Source: Symsagittifera roscoffensis (taxonomy: Eukaryota > Xenacoelomorpha > Acoela > Convolutidae). Taken from it: a stretch of 64,000 nt of DNA. The notes below the pieces were generated by a model that did no database searches, had not been told where the DNA came from, and worked only from the letters and a program-made list of their open reading frames with translations. The position numbers and the translations under genes were made by a program. Below are positions 55,060-64,000 of the stretch, piece by piece (position 1 is the first letter of the stretch; the number at the start of each line of letters is the position of its first letter). Location of the stretch: assembly GCF_963678635.1 (NCBI RefSeq), contig NC_087062.1, forward strand, positions 72,879,345 to 72,943,344, given 5' to 3'.

Positions 55060-55333
55060 TCTTTTATTGTTTTTATCCCGGGACCTTGGGATTAGCGGGC
55101 CCTAGATTTCCCACCTAACCCTCCGGCCCCCGGAATTTTTGGTCCTAACTAAGTTAAACAGCTAAATAGTATTAGGCAGAGGGTACGCACCTTCCCCCTT
55201 GTACAATAAAGCTCATTAAGGCCTCTAACTCGGGCATACGCCCGGAGCGGAGGGTTCGTCGCTGAAACGTTTGCTGACCATGATGGTCTTATGACTTTAA
55301 CAGGCCCACCCAGGAGCGCCATAAAAACGTCCA
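55060..55333 (+). repeat. TR left flank, copy at 55 kb
   Basis: Matches 1-191 over its first ~200 bases. It contains three more GGAGGGT-type motifs (ACCCTCCGGCCCCCGG, GCAGAGGGTACGC, GCGGAGGGTTCG). It abuts the TR start at 55,334. Confidence 0.6.
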
Positions 55334-56203
55334 TGTAACATTCGCCCAAATACTACACAGTGATGGAGCGTAGAAAAAGTACCTATTGACGACTGGCAGG
55401 CGTCAATTACCTTATTTCTACTCATTCTTCACCGTCTCGACCACGCCAGTTGATTTTCTGGTCTGTTTAGGGCTATGTAAAAAGTTACTATTTTCAGGCC
55501 ATTAGTCAAACGACTTTTGATCAGCTTTCTTTTAGATGCAAACACAACCACATAGCTGGGTCTCGGATCATCAGACTTCGTGACTGCTATTAAAAAACGG
55601 CTCGAACAACCTATATTATTATTTTTTTGTTGACAGTTCTATATTAAATCCATTGGAGATGAATTGACCATTTCCTCTTTCTAGCTATTCATACTCTAAA
55701 ATATCAAATAATACCGGTGTCAATTCAATTGTTTATGGCATCGGAGTAGCTGAAAAGTTAGTTTACTGTAGTTTTTCACCATATATCAATCTCTGGGGGG
55801 CAAGCCTCCGCTTCCTTGTTTTCCTTGTAATAACGTCGTTATTACTCTCAATTCGTGGCACGGGAGTGTTCTGCTCAATATTCCTTCCCCACTGAAGCCT
55901 CCTTTCCCACTAGTTTCTTCTGCTAAGGGCTTTTCGTGCGTGATCGTCACGTAAAGAGGCTTCGTTTTTCTGAGTTAATGTGCGACTGTTTTCACCTTTT
56001 CTCAACTTCTTCACCTTTTTTCAGTCAAAATGGCCTTATTTTGTATTTCTGATAAATACTCGTTCGTCAATCGGAATCTTGAAAATTGAAATTTCTAGAG
56101 TATTTATACCCTTCTTCGCAGCACTTTTTTTTGTCGTTAAGGCGTTTTATCGTTCTTTCGTGTTTCGCCAGAGGTTGCGCTGTGCCAGTCTGGCAGAATG
56201 GCA
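55334..56203 (+). repeat. TR1 unit, complete reference copy (870 bp)
   Basis: Begins TGTAACATTCGCCCAAATAC and ends TCTGGCAGAATGGCA, with LTR-like TG...CA ends. It contains the TTGACGACTGGCAGGCGTCA block, the 19-bp palindrome at 55,827-55,845 and a hairpin around CGTGATCGTCACG. Immediately to the right, copy D begins at the split codon (AGTGCCAGTTTC). A minus-strand frame runs from copy D into the TR. Confidence 0.75.
55827..55845 (+). repeat. Perfect palindrome within TR1
   Basis: GTAATAACGTCGTTATTAC, identical to 38,615-38,633. Confidence 0.75.
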
Positions 56204-57251
56204 CAAAGTGCCAGTTTCGTTGATTCGCTCGACCCAGAAATCAAGTACCTTAACCTGCTCGTAGTCAAAACATGCTTCCCTAGCTTCCTCGTCCACGAAG
56301 CGATTTACGCCATCCCTGGTGTTCCTGACACATATTGGAATGAATTCAAATTCCCCAGTGTTGCATAATCTTTCTGTTCCCTGACTGCTTCAATTGACTC
56401 ACGGCTCACTTCCAACTCCTTGTTGGAGTATGATCTCACTTTCTCTAACCTGCGTTAGCTTTCTATGTCGTTAGATTCTTTACTTTGCATGAGCAGCGGC
56501 ATGTCCTGATATAACTCCAGGAGAGCCCTGAGAAAGTTTCGTTCACGATCAACTCTCCCTTGCCAAATGGTTTTCACACAATCTTCCAACAGGGGTGTGG
56601 GGATACGATCCACCACGAACCTCACAAAGCAAAGGGCATCTTTATGCTTAGCCCAGGCTATCACAGAATCGTCTTTACTAATCAACACTCGCAGGGCTTC
56701 CATCAATTCCAATTCCTGCTCCTTTGATTTCAAGTCATTGTTAACCTCATATTCCGTTTTCCTGATTCCCATTAGGCACCAGGCCAGTCGTACTTGCAAG
56801 TCAGTTCTTGCACAGGGATAGGCCAGGTATGGTGCCACAGTCGCAGGTGCATGCATCGTCTCGTCGAAGTATCTTCGAAGGGCCGCCCTCCAAGAGATTT
56901 CTAACAGTTTTTCCAGCCCGATTTCATTTTCCTCCGAGGACATCACAGTACCGTAATACTTCCGATTCAAAATAGCGTTCTCCGTCAGTTCTTTCAAATA
57001 CTGTTGCATGGCGGGCTTCTCGCTCCAGGCCATCAACTGCCCTCTAGCTGAGTTTCTTGCCCTGAGCATCTCCACATAACCCCCTGCGCGATGTTGACTG
57101 AGTCGGGCACTGTGGTCTGACTTAACTCGACCACGCCGAGTTGCCCCTCCAGTTTCATCCGGGCCATGTTGGTTCGTGCGGGCTTGTAATCATCGAGTCC
57201 TCCAGATCCACACTGACTGATTACTTTCATTTCGAGCTTTGTGTCCGCCAA
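56204..57251 (-). pseudogene. Copy D: helical segment up to the split codon
   Basis: The 206-codon frame at 57,075-56,455 reads ARNSARGQLMAWSEKPAMQQ, YLKELTENAILNRKYYGTVM, MSSEENEIGLEKLLEISWRA, RYFDETMHAPATVAPYLAYP, LELMEALRVLISKDDSVIAW and FLRALLELYQDMPLLM. After a frameshift it continues through DEEAREACFDYEQVKVLDFW to VERINETG, where the TR unit takes over at 56,203. Everything downstream of that codon is missing from this copy. It is open where copy C has stops. Confidence 0.6.
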
Positions 57252-58250
57252 GTTTCAAGCGCTTTTCTTCGACCTTGTGGCTGTTGAGCTCAAACCTGCC
57301 AAAAGCATAGGGGGTATCTGGTTTTCTTTACCTCCCGGCCAACATTACAACATCTATCCATCTATCTGTCCACTCTCACTTGGACGAGCTACTTTTATCA
57401 ACGAGGCCACTACTGCGTTCGCTTTCGACTTCACTCTTTTCTGATTCACTATTCTGCTTCCTGTTCTCCCCTTCAATCTCTTCAGCCATTTCTTGGCTCG
57501 CCTGAAGGGTAGTTTTCTCATGATCTGATGATCATCGGCACTGTCCTCCGTAACTGACTCGTAACTGGTTCAACCCCACCTTCATTAAGTACTGCGTCCC
57601 GTACCTACGTATCACGTCCCATTTCCTTTCCATGAAGGTCACTCGGTTCCAAGTCACTCTTGTTTTTTCTTTCAAGTTCACTCTGGTATCTCTCCCACTC
57701 CTCTTCAGGCAATGAGCTCAGGAAGGATACCCTCATAATCTCGTCGATTCTTCTCCTCCTTGGTGACTCAAGGAGCAGTTTTTGTATGTCCCTTCTCCGG
57801 TAGTCCATTGCCAGGCCTATCGGATCCACTGGGGAGAAACTGGCTGGCGTTCCCTCGTAGGGGACAGGAAAGACGACGGTGTCATCAACAATAGATTTCC
57901 ATCGACTTCCCCGTCGTCGTCTTCACTGAACTGGTATTCCAGCTAGTCTCTCTCCAACGCTCCTAAGTCCAATCCATTTGACTTGTCTCCCTTTCCCTCC
58001 ATATGATCGTCATCCTGATCCATCTGCTCATCATCGTTTGAGTCTGGTGTCGCCCAGGTCCCGAACGGCCTTGTCGCATATCCATGCCCGAGTCCGGCCG
58101 TGCCGGTACAGTCAGATCCCCTGCGTGATAGAATAACTCGTCGTTCACCAGGAATTCCACCGATTCGTCGCCATTTGGCGCCAGCTCGTCGACCGTCATT
58201 AACGTGCATCCCCTAAGTTCCTTAGCCACTTCCAATAACACTACTTTCAT
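57252..58250 (-). pseudogene. Copy D: acidic to basic segment
   Basis: Frames at 58,250-57,943 and 57,829-57,605 read VAKELRGCTLMTVDELAPNG, then MDQDDDHMEGKGDKS, LDLGALERD, LAMDYRRRDIQKLLLESPRR, IDEIMRVSFLSSLPEEEWER and YQSELERKNK. The first stretch is missing from copy C. The basic half (57,600-57,250) is broken and lacks ~100 bp relative to copy C. Confidence 0.5.
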
Positions 58251-59418
58251 TTATCTTGGCCATTTAAAACTAGACCAAGCGTCGGCGGTTGTGTGCACAT
58301 TACTCCACACATCGGCAGACACGTCAGGTTTTCCGAGGGTGATGCTTTTATCTTCTTTCGTCTCCACGCATCTGGGAAACTAAAGTCAAAGATGTGCATC
58401 GCCGCCACATTCCAACTGACGGAGCGCGACTTCATTCCTTCACTCCATTTCCGCATTCTTTCTTCCGCGTCACGGGCGACACCAAAACGGGGGGCAATAG
58501 CAGGAGACGTGACTCCCAGCAGCATCCTCTTTATCGGCGGGTACCGATAAAACTGGCTCTGTAGTGGCCTGGATCCGGTCAGCCATGTATCCTGGTTATT
58601 TTTGACGTGTGCGTAAGCCTCCAGCCAAGCCGGGACCCGCATCGCCTCTCCCGTGTCTTTCACCCTTGATCGCAAATTCCAGAGCTTAGAGTTAAACTGG
58701 ATGTGGGGAAGGTCTACATCACCCATACGGCACGTAAATTTGTTCTTAAAGTCCATTAGTATCTATCGTGGCTCCGCAATTCTCCCGAATAATCTGTCTT
58801 CACTGCACAATCCTTTCAACTCTTTATGTTCCACCCAATTCAACACGGAACAATCCGCAACGGAGACTAAGTTAACATACATGACCGAGTTTCTGCACGA
58901 CTTCATTGTACTTCTGGGAACACTTATGTCATCACCGGTCCATACACCACCGTGACGAACTCCCTTAGTCTATGGGCCTCAACCAGCGAATCGATCCGCA
59001 TCATTGCAGTCGGATCTGTTAGAAAAGGCATACCACAAAACTGTTTGCACTCACTCACTCCCGTTGCCACCTTGTCCTCTCCTGTGAGACTCCTGTTCTG
59101 TTGCATAAGGTACTGGAGCAAATTATCCTCCAATCCGTCATTTTCCGGTATGAGGCAGTTTCCAACTGCGCCTTGAATTCTCGACTCACTCCCTGCAGTT
59201 GTTCGGGATAGCGGAGAAGCACGAACATATCGCCCAACCGACCATACGTCATTGCGATCAGGGTAAGGAGTCCATTCAGTTTCAGGTCTACCAACGCTTG
59301 GGTAAAAACATTCGCAGGTCCTTTCACAAAGTTTTCATGACGAAACATCACATATAGTGCCAATACCAGACCAATTGACAGTTTCCGGATGTCCCTGACG
59401 AAGCTCGCGATCAGGTTC
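58247..59418 (-). pseudogene. Copy D: long helical segment and RRMLLGVTSP region
   Basis: The frames at 59,363-59,055, 59,133-58,924 and 58,756-58,247 read VKGPANVFTQALVDLKLNGL, LLTLIAMTYGRLGDMFVLLR, CKQFCGMPFLTDPTAMMRID, FKNKFTCRMGDVDLPHIQFN, KRMLLGVTSPAIAPRFGVAR and HIFDFSFPDAWRRKKIKASP. The last frame is open across the position where copy C has its CGA to TGA stop. Helical and unrecognised. Confidence 0.55.
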
Positions 59419-60505
59419 TAGGAGGTCCTCAGGTAACCCGTGGACAGGAAGAATGGCGTCCTTCCCACTCCCATTCCTCCCAAGATAACGTCAGATCTCT
59501 CATATTGTGACCTCATGCCCAAAATTTCCGCTCGGAATCTATCGAGCGACACTGTGTTCACAACTTGCATCAACTGTAGCATCATGCCTCCGGCTAACTC
59601 CCTTTCGATATACAGGTTTATCAGATATGCATGTATTTCCTTGATTACTGTTGGCAGGTGCTCGAAAGCATCTTCTCCTAAGGTACACACTCTCGGCGAC
59701 AAACACAACCATGAATTGGTGTGTGGCTTCATCCTCAAGGCCAACGCCATGAGGTCCTCTTCTGCTGATGTCAGATTTCATCTGACCGTCCCCCCTGCTC
59801 CTTTCTAGCACAATCCATTTGTCTGAACCAGCGTCATCTGCCACCAGTTGTACTAAAAATTGAACGTCATCTACTCTTGGCCTAATTTTCAGTAACATGC
59901 TGCAATCTTTCAATTCCTGGATGGCATTGGAAATGTCTGCCCAGACGACAGGAAGTTCAGAACGGAGTGGATAAAAGATATTGGTGTCAACTATTCTGTT
60001 CAGCGCGGTTATGATCACGCTGAATCGTCCCTCTGCTAGAGTTTTAACCATTGTGTACACAAATTGCAAGGGCTCTGGCATCATGGCGTATCCCGATGAT
60101 AACACAAAATTGAACTTCACCACATTCTTAGTGAATGAAATTGTCACTGCAGTGATAGTAGTTGCTCTGTCATGGCTGAGAGCAGCGTCATGATGGCCTT
60201 CCCCATGACTTCATTGCTAGGAATTAATCCATCCGCAGCCGGGTTAACAATCCTCTACTCTGCAGGCGGTCATTCGAGCCGGCACTTATTATCGCCTGTG
60301 GGTCCATGCTGAACATCCTCTGCACGCTTTTTGTCATGCCCAATGATTGTCCCCAATCCAACTTAGCGCTGTCAAGAAAATCACTTCGCGCCAAAAGAGG
60401 GATCTAGGAGTATAAAGATAAGCCGAACTAGCCACTATCAGATATTTGGCGGCCTTGACGTCTAGGGAACAAAGGCAGCAAACAGACTGTCGCCCATTAG
60501 TATCC
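59419..60505 (-). pseudogene. Copy D: second SGNH-like domain and following link
   Basis: GDSLFAAF (near 60,485) and AGSNDRLQSRGLLTRL (near 60,300-60,255) provide blocks I and III of an SGNH hydrolase but in different frames. The open frame 60,147-59,539 continues with VVKFNFVLSSGYAMMPEPLQ, NRIVDTNIFYPLRSELPVVW and IVLERSRGDGQMKSD. The first block is frameshifted relative to the rest, so the domain is dead in this copy. The keeping of both motifs in C and D argues that they are real. Confidence 0.5.
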
Positions 60506-61357
60506 TCAGCCCCTCTTATGATGTTTGTAATTGGGCCTATTTTCTGTCATGAACTTGTCCTTCCGGAGAGGTGGCGTCAACTCTCTGGCCCTCCGACAGA
60601 CGTCCGTCAGAGATCGGGTATTCAAGGGTCCAAATGTTTTGTCTTGGGGCAATCCATCAAGATCAACAAACCTGAACGTGATCGCGGAGCCTAACTGTTC
60701 CTGTTCCACTAACAGCCATTCCACGCCCGGTATTCGATATAAACCCGACACTGTGAGACCGTCTCCACCCATCATTTTCTTTGCATCCGCTCGATATGTT
60801 AACGTGATCTTGTTCGAATTCGTCGACATATCCGTTTTATACTGTCCCCATTCGCTGGGATCTGGACGGTTCCAGCGCAGCACACTGCTTGGCTCAGTTC
60901 CCTCCGCCGGCGTGGCGCTCGTCGATGGGCTTCCTGCAGACGCTGGATTTGCCGTAGATGGGTTAATCGTCCTCGCTACGGTTTGGGAGCTAGTCTGACT
61001 CTGATCAGTTTGCCTCCTTAGTTGGCTCTCTAATGATTTACTCCTGGGGAGAGGAGCAGTCCCCAGTATTTCTCTCACGTCTGAGATTGGAGCCAGGGGA
61101 GCAACTGCACCCATATCCGTTTCCAGGGGTCCAAGGCGACTAGCGAGTGGCTCCGGCACGTTGCCACTCACTCTACCCCCTCCAGTCGAACTGGTCCAAG
61201 CCAGAGAGTCAGTCGTCCTCAATTCTTGCTCCATCTGCTCTATTTTTGTCTGAAACACATCGTTTATCCAGCGTCTCTCTTGCAGAGTAGTGAAGTATAT
61301 CCCATCTCTGGTGAGTGCGAGATGATCAGTCATGCGCAGCGTATTCTCAAGATCCAT
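60506..61357 (-). CDS. Copy D: SGNH domain 1 end plus linker (283-codon open frame)
   Basis: The frame begins MDLENTLRMTDHLALTRDGI then YFTTLQERRWINDVFQ, so block V reads DGIY instead of DGIH as in copy C: the catalytic His is lost. A Ser/Thr/Pro-rich linker follows (SQTSSQTVARTINPSTANPA). Then comes a folded-looking part: SVLRWNRPDPSEWGQYKTDM, GLYRIPGVEWLLVEQEQLGS, FRFVDLDGLPQDKTFGPLNT and RSLTDVCRRARELTPP. No known domain is recognised in that second part. Confidence 0.55.
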   Translation of the reverse strand: MDLENTLRMTDHLALTRDGIYFTTLQERRWINDVFQTKIEQMEQELRTTDSLAWTSSTGGGRVSGNVPEPLASRLGPLETDMGAVAPLAPISDVREILGTAPLPRSKSLESQLRRQTDQSQTSSQTVARTINPSTANPASAGSPSTSATPAEGTEPSSVLRWNRPDPSEWGQYKTDMSTNSNKITLTYRADAKKMMGGDGLTVSGLYRIPGVEWLLVEQEQLGSAITFRFVDLDGLPQDKTFGPLNTRSLTDVCRRARELTPPLRKDKFMTENRPNYKHHKRG

Positions 61358-61982
61358 GAGTCACAGCTCGCTGGGATTGCTTCTCACCAGACTGCGGTAC
61401 ATATCGTTGCTTGCATCGGGTCTCGTTGCCGTTCATGAAGCCCGCCACTGGCGTGCCCACCTCCGGGTAATGCGGTATTAGGCACAGCACCACGAATCGG
61501 GGTCTGTGTTTCTCCTTCAGTTCGTTCAAAAGGCAGACTAGTAGGGGCTCCCACTTGCCTTCTGGGATAGCAGGGACTCTTGAAACGTCATCGGTACCGA
61601 TCATTATCACCAACGTATCTAAGTGATCCTCGCCCTGGAAATCCATCATTATAATGACCTGAGCCATGGAGGCCCGTCCAAAATATAGAACAGTGGTCTC
61701 ACCACTCACAAAGATCTCGTTCAGATCCCTCACCAGACTATCTCCAACAACCAAATGACGACTCCCTGGAGTAATTGCCTGGTTGCCTATGGCAGGGTTC
61801 CAATTCATACCGTTCAAACATGCTCGAGGATGCTCCGCAGCTACTTGCACGAATAAGTTGCGTACTCCTAAGTTCTTTCTGATGTCCACTACGCGAGATC
61901 TTAAAGTCGTTTCGCCGCGTGTAGTTCCCGTTGGTACTATGGCTCGAGTTTTTCCGCTCCGAGCTACTCGAGAAACGATCAA
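61347..61982 (-). CDS. Copy D: first SGNH-hydrolase-like domain
   Basis: This 211-codon frame contains GSRHLVVGDSLVRDLNEIFV (block I, nucleophile Ser in GDS), LYFGRASMAQVI (block II position, where a Gly is usual), DTLVIMIGTDDVSR (block III, with Asp in place of the usual Asn) and RPRFVVLCLIPHYPEVG, the strand before block V. Block V follows in the next frame after a frameshift near 61,350. The fold assignment is good. The Asn to Asp change and the His to Tyr change suggest loss of catalysis. SGNH esterases occur in the first frame of some CR1/L2-type LINEs, so association with a transposon has precedent. Confidence 0.6.
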   Translation of the reverse strand: MIVSRVARSGKTRAIVPTGTTRGETTLRSRVVDIRKNLGVRNLFVQVAAEHPRACLNGMNWNPAIGNQAITPGSRHLVVGDSLVRDLNEIFVSGETTVLYFGRASMAQVIIMMDFQGEDHLDTLVIMIGTDDVSRVPAIPEGKWEPLLVCLLNELKEKHRPRFVVLCLIPHYPEVGTPVAGFMNGNETRCKQRYVPQSGEKQSQRAVTHGS

Positions 61983-62073
61983 GGCGCTGAGAAGGGACGA
62001 CCCTACCCAGCATTCGTTCAGTGGTCCTGTTGATCTTATTCATTGTCGCTTTGGCTACCTGATTAACTGACTC

Positions 62074-62630
62074 CTAATACTGGGGAGCCAAATACGTGTC
62101 TGAAGGATCCGGTATCGTATTCCTCGATTTCGAGGCAGATTGTGATGTCGGCTTAGGAGCCTCGGGCTCCCTCGGGGCGCACAGCTCCTGTGCCTTCGTC
62201 CTGGGCCCTATGTCTTTGGATCCATCCGCAAAGTTCATTGTCGCCAGAACCTCCGGTGTCACCCTCGCCATATATATCTCTTTCAGGTTTTTTTTAACTC
62301 TTCCTCTTTGAGAGCTATTCGCAAATCATCGTGTTTCTTCTTCCACCATCTCTTTCTCGAGCTATTGCCTTGTAGGCCACTTTTGTGGGGCGGTCCCCAC
62401 GGCCTTCTCTTTCCGTTGCATTCAAGAAGGCGATGGTGAACATCGCCAACTTCGGGTCTTCTAGTGCAAAATTGCCTTCCACCTGGCGTTGGTATATCTC
62501 GTCTAGGCTCGCTGAGATGAAACCCATCATCAAATTGTTCGTGTCACTTATCTTTTTTCGTGTATGTCTTGTTGCACTCTTCTGACTGTTCAAGGTCAAT
62601 AAACAAAGCGGGATCAATCAAGATCTAAAA
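62074..62630 (-). pseudogene. Copy D: segment upstream of SGNH domain 1
   Basis: Two frames. 62,617-62,315 reads ISDTNNLMMGFISASLDEIY, VEGNFALEDPKLAMFTIAFL and RPTKVAYKAIARERDGGRR, probably helical. 62,271-62,074 reads MARVTPEVLATMNFADGSKD and a Pro/Ser-rich stretch (EPEAPKPTSQSASKSRNT). A third frame (62,043-61,738) bridges to the SGNH domain. Nothing here matches the Gag units of copy C, so the N-terminal context differs between copies C and D. Confidence 0.4.
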
Positions 62631-62640
62631 AACAAGTCAC

Positions 62641-63023
62641 GAGTTAAAACCACCATTCCATGATGTTCCTTTTCTGGGATGAAACATCCTTCACACCTTT
62701 TAAAAATAATCAATTGGAGCTCTCTTTTGTTCTTAATTTAAAAGCTAGCACCAAGGTGGATCTTCCACCTGCGATCTTGTCAAGATAACACAACTGAGCG
62801 CTGCCACCTTTCGTACCTGGAGTGTTCCAGGCTTCCATGACATATATATCACATAAAACAAAACCTAACAAAAACAAAACTGACAAATAACGCACATCAA
62901 AACTATCACATGACAATCTAATCCCTAATAGTCAACCTAAAACCTAATCCTAGTGCCTAAAAAGCAAACCTAACAAAGATTACTTAACACCTAATGTGGC
63001 TCTAGCATATGCTCAGATAATAC
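62641..63023. other. Low-complexity region with AACCTAA runs
   Basis: Bases 62,860-62,990 repeat AACCTAA-like units (AAACCTAACA, CAACCTAAAACCTAATCCTA). A short minus-strand frame (62,916-62,710, with MEAWNTPGTKGGSAQLCYLD) is readable but unrecognised. Confidence 0.4.
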
Positions 63024-63450
63024 TGTTTTTATGTAAGTAGACTTCTATGTCTGTCTCTGAAAAAAACATGTACGAGTGCGTACAGCTCTCTCGGATGCAG
63101 TTTTCTCCTATTGGGATCATAAACTGGTATAGAGAGAGAAGTCACTCCACTCTCAACCAGCCATTCCCTAAGTCGAGTTAAGGCCAGCACCAAATTTTCG
63201 GGATTTACATGTTGCTTGTCAGTGGCCTTAGTTAAAAGAAAACACAAATATTTCCCTGGTATCTGTGATGCGACAGGGGGCAGCACTATCAGCCCTCCCA
63301 CGCCAGGCCTCTGTTTCCACAAAAAATTTGATATTCTTATACTCTCTCTTAAAATCGGCCGCTAGTGCTGTCTTAAAGCTTACATCCGCAGTTATTGCTA
63401 AAGCGCACGTAGGTTCCGTGAGTATAAAATCGCTGTCCGTGACGACGACA
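63024..63450 (-). pseudogene. Macro domain remnant, OARD1/ALC1-like
   Basis: The minus strand reads PTCALAITADVSFKTALAAD followed by FKREYKNIKFFVE in one frame. Then, after a frameshift, it reads GKYLCFLLTKATDKQHVNPE, NLVLALTRLREWLVESGVTS and LSIPVYDPNRRKLHPRELYA. In a third frame it ends with SETDIEVYLHK. The order fits the OARD1 type of macro domain: a D-x-x-A/G-A-x-F-K-x-x-F/Y opening, a YL-x-TK strand, the helix with L-x-x-W/M, the G-V-T-S-L-S-I/M-P strand, and a closing D-I-x-V-Y-L strand. The Gly-rich G-C-G-L-D loop after the Pro is replaced by YDPNRRKL, so ADP-ribose hydrolysis is doubtful. Macro domains bind ADP-ribose. At least two frameshifts break it. Confidence 0.55.
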
Positions 63451-64000
63451 TTGTTCGAATAGTGGTTTAGTAGATCAAAGTAAGATTCAAAAAGTCGTCC
63501 AAATGGTGGTTTTTTAAAATTCTACCCCTCCGTTTTGAGCTCCCTCGCCAATTTTATTTTTTTTAATTATCAGATTTCGGGTAAGGGTGAGTCCCATCCC
63601 CACTCCTCGGACAAAAATATCCATCGACGTCCCCGTCGATCGCCCAAAATCGAGCAGATCGAGATTGGATTCTGGACGTGTAAAGGACAATCTGGAGCGT
63701 TCCAAATGGATTCAATATTGTCGTCACTGATATAACTGATGCTGTTTTGGTCGACCCCTTGAAACATCAAGATGTTCTCTTTCGGGTCTGCTGGCAGATC
63801 ATGGAGCCATTCGAGTACTCGCAGATTTGTCAGTTCTCGATCATGCATTTGTTCAGTCTCCGGTTCGAACTCCACTTCCGTTTCAGAGCATTCGTCGATC
63901 CCATTCTGTTCTGTGTCGTTGACTAGGTCGTACTATTGTGGCACCAGCACTTCGCCAAGTCCCACTAGCGAGTCCATCATGTCGCTCAAAACTATCCTGT
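63451..64000 (-). pseudogene. Acidic coding trace upstream of the macro domain
   Basis: The frame at 63,875-63,570 reads EFEPETEQMHDRELTNLRVL, EWLHDLPADPKENILMFQGV and SICSILGDRRGRRWIFLSEE. It extends upstream, with one stop, to the window edge (MDSLVGLGEVLV and VNDTEQNGIDECSETE). It is strongly acidic and lies just before the macro domain on the same strand, so it may belong to the same protein. The gap at 63,570-63,460 contains stops and a T-rich tract, perhaps an intron. Not recognised. Confidence 0.35.

Overview
This window reads as repeat-dense, AT-rich DNA from an animal, probably an invertebrate. I see no bacterial gene layout. The reading frames that can be recognised are pieces of mobile elements: Ty3-like Gag, protease, reverse transcriptase, RNase H and integrase; a FLYWCH zinc finger, a fold known from animals; and a macro domain. 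T-rich splice acceptors ending in TTTCAG or TTACAG occur in several places. A nematode or similar small-intron animal is my weak best guess. I found no complete host gene. Nearly every coding trace is broken by stops or frameshifts, so this looks like a pericentromeric or otherwise transposon-rich region.

Layout. 1-5.3 kb: an 870-bp terminal-repeat-like unit (TR), then an old plus-strand copy (A) of an unusual giant polyprotein. 5.3-7.4 kb: AT-rich, nothing named. 7.4-13.6 kb: two tandem ~3.07-kb copies of the RNase H-integrase half of a Ty3-like element (RT3, minus strand), with a FLYWCH finger just upstream. 14.2-28.6 kb: mostly AT-rich and unassigned; it holds an 801-bp inverted-repeat transposon (15.0-15.8 kb), a ~1.7-kb tandem array (22.8-26.7 kb) and one possible host exon (26.9-27.1 kb). 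28.6-34.6 kb: a second Ty3-like element (RT2, minus strand) with its Gag-protease part in tandem duplicate and a separate reverse transcriptase fragment. 34.1-42.3 kb: a segmental duplication containing RT2 fragments, TR units and 3' halves of the giant polyprotein (copies B and B'), crossed by a 200-N gap.

42.5-53.1 kb holds the longest minus-strand copy of the giant polyprotein family (copy C): two tandem Ty3-like Gag units, two separate SGNH-hydrolase-like domains, then ~1,500 codons of unrecognised, largely helical protein. 53.1-55.3 kb is non-coding, with a duplicated hairpin and an array of a GGAGGGT motif. 55.3-64 kb holds a TR and copy D of the same polyprotein, cut exactly where copies B and B' begin, with an OARD1-like macro domain remnant upstream.

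The best candidate for something undescribed is this giant polyprotein family (copies A, B, B', C, D). It carries two SGNH folds and lies next to Gag and macro modules, but no reverse transcriptase, integrase or polymerase is seen in any copy. The TR unit (TG...CA, ~870 bp) looks like a solo LTR that once inserted at a single codon position of this gene. Recombination between TR copies then appears to have dispersed the two halves. Edges of decayed copies are approximate, to tens of bases.
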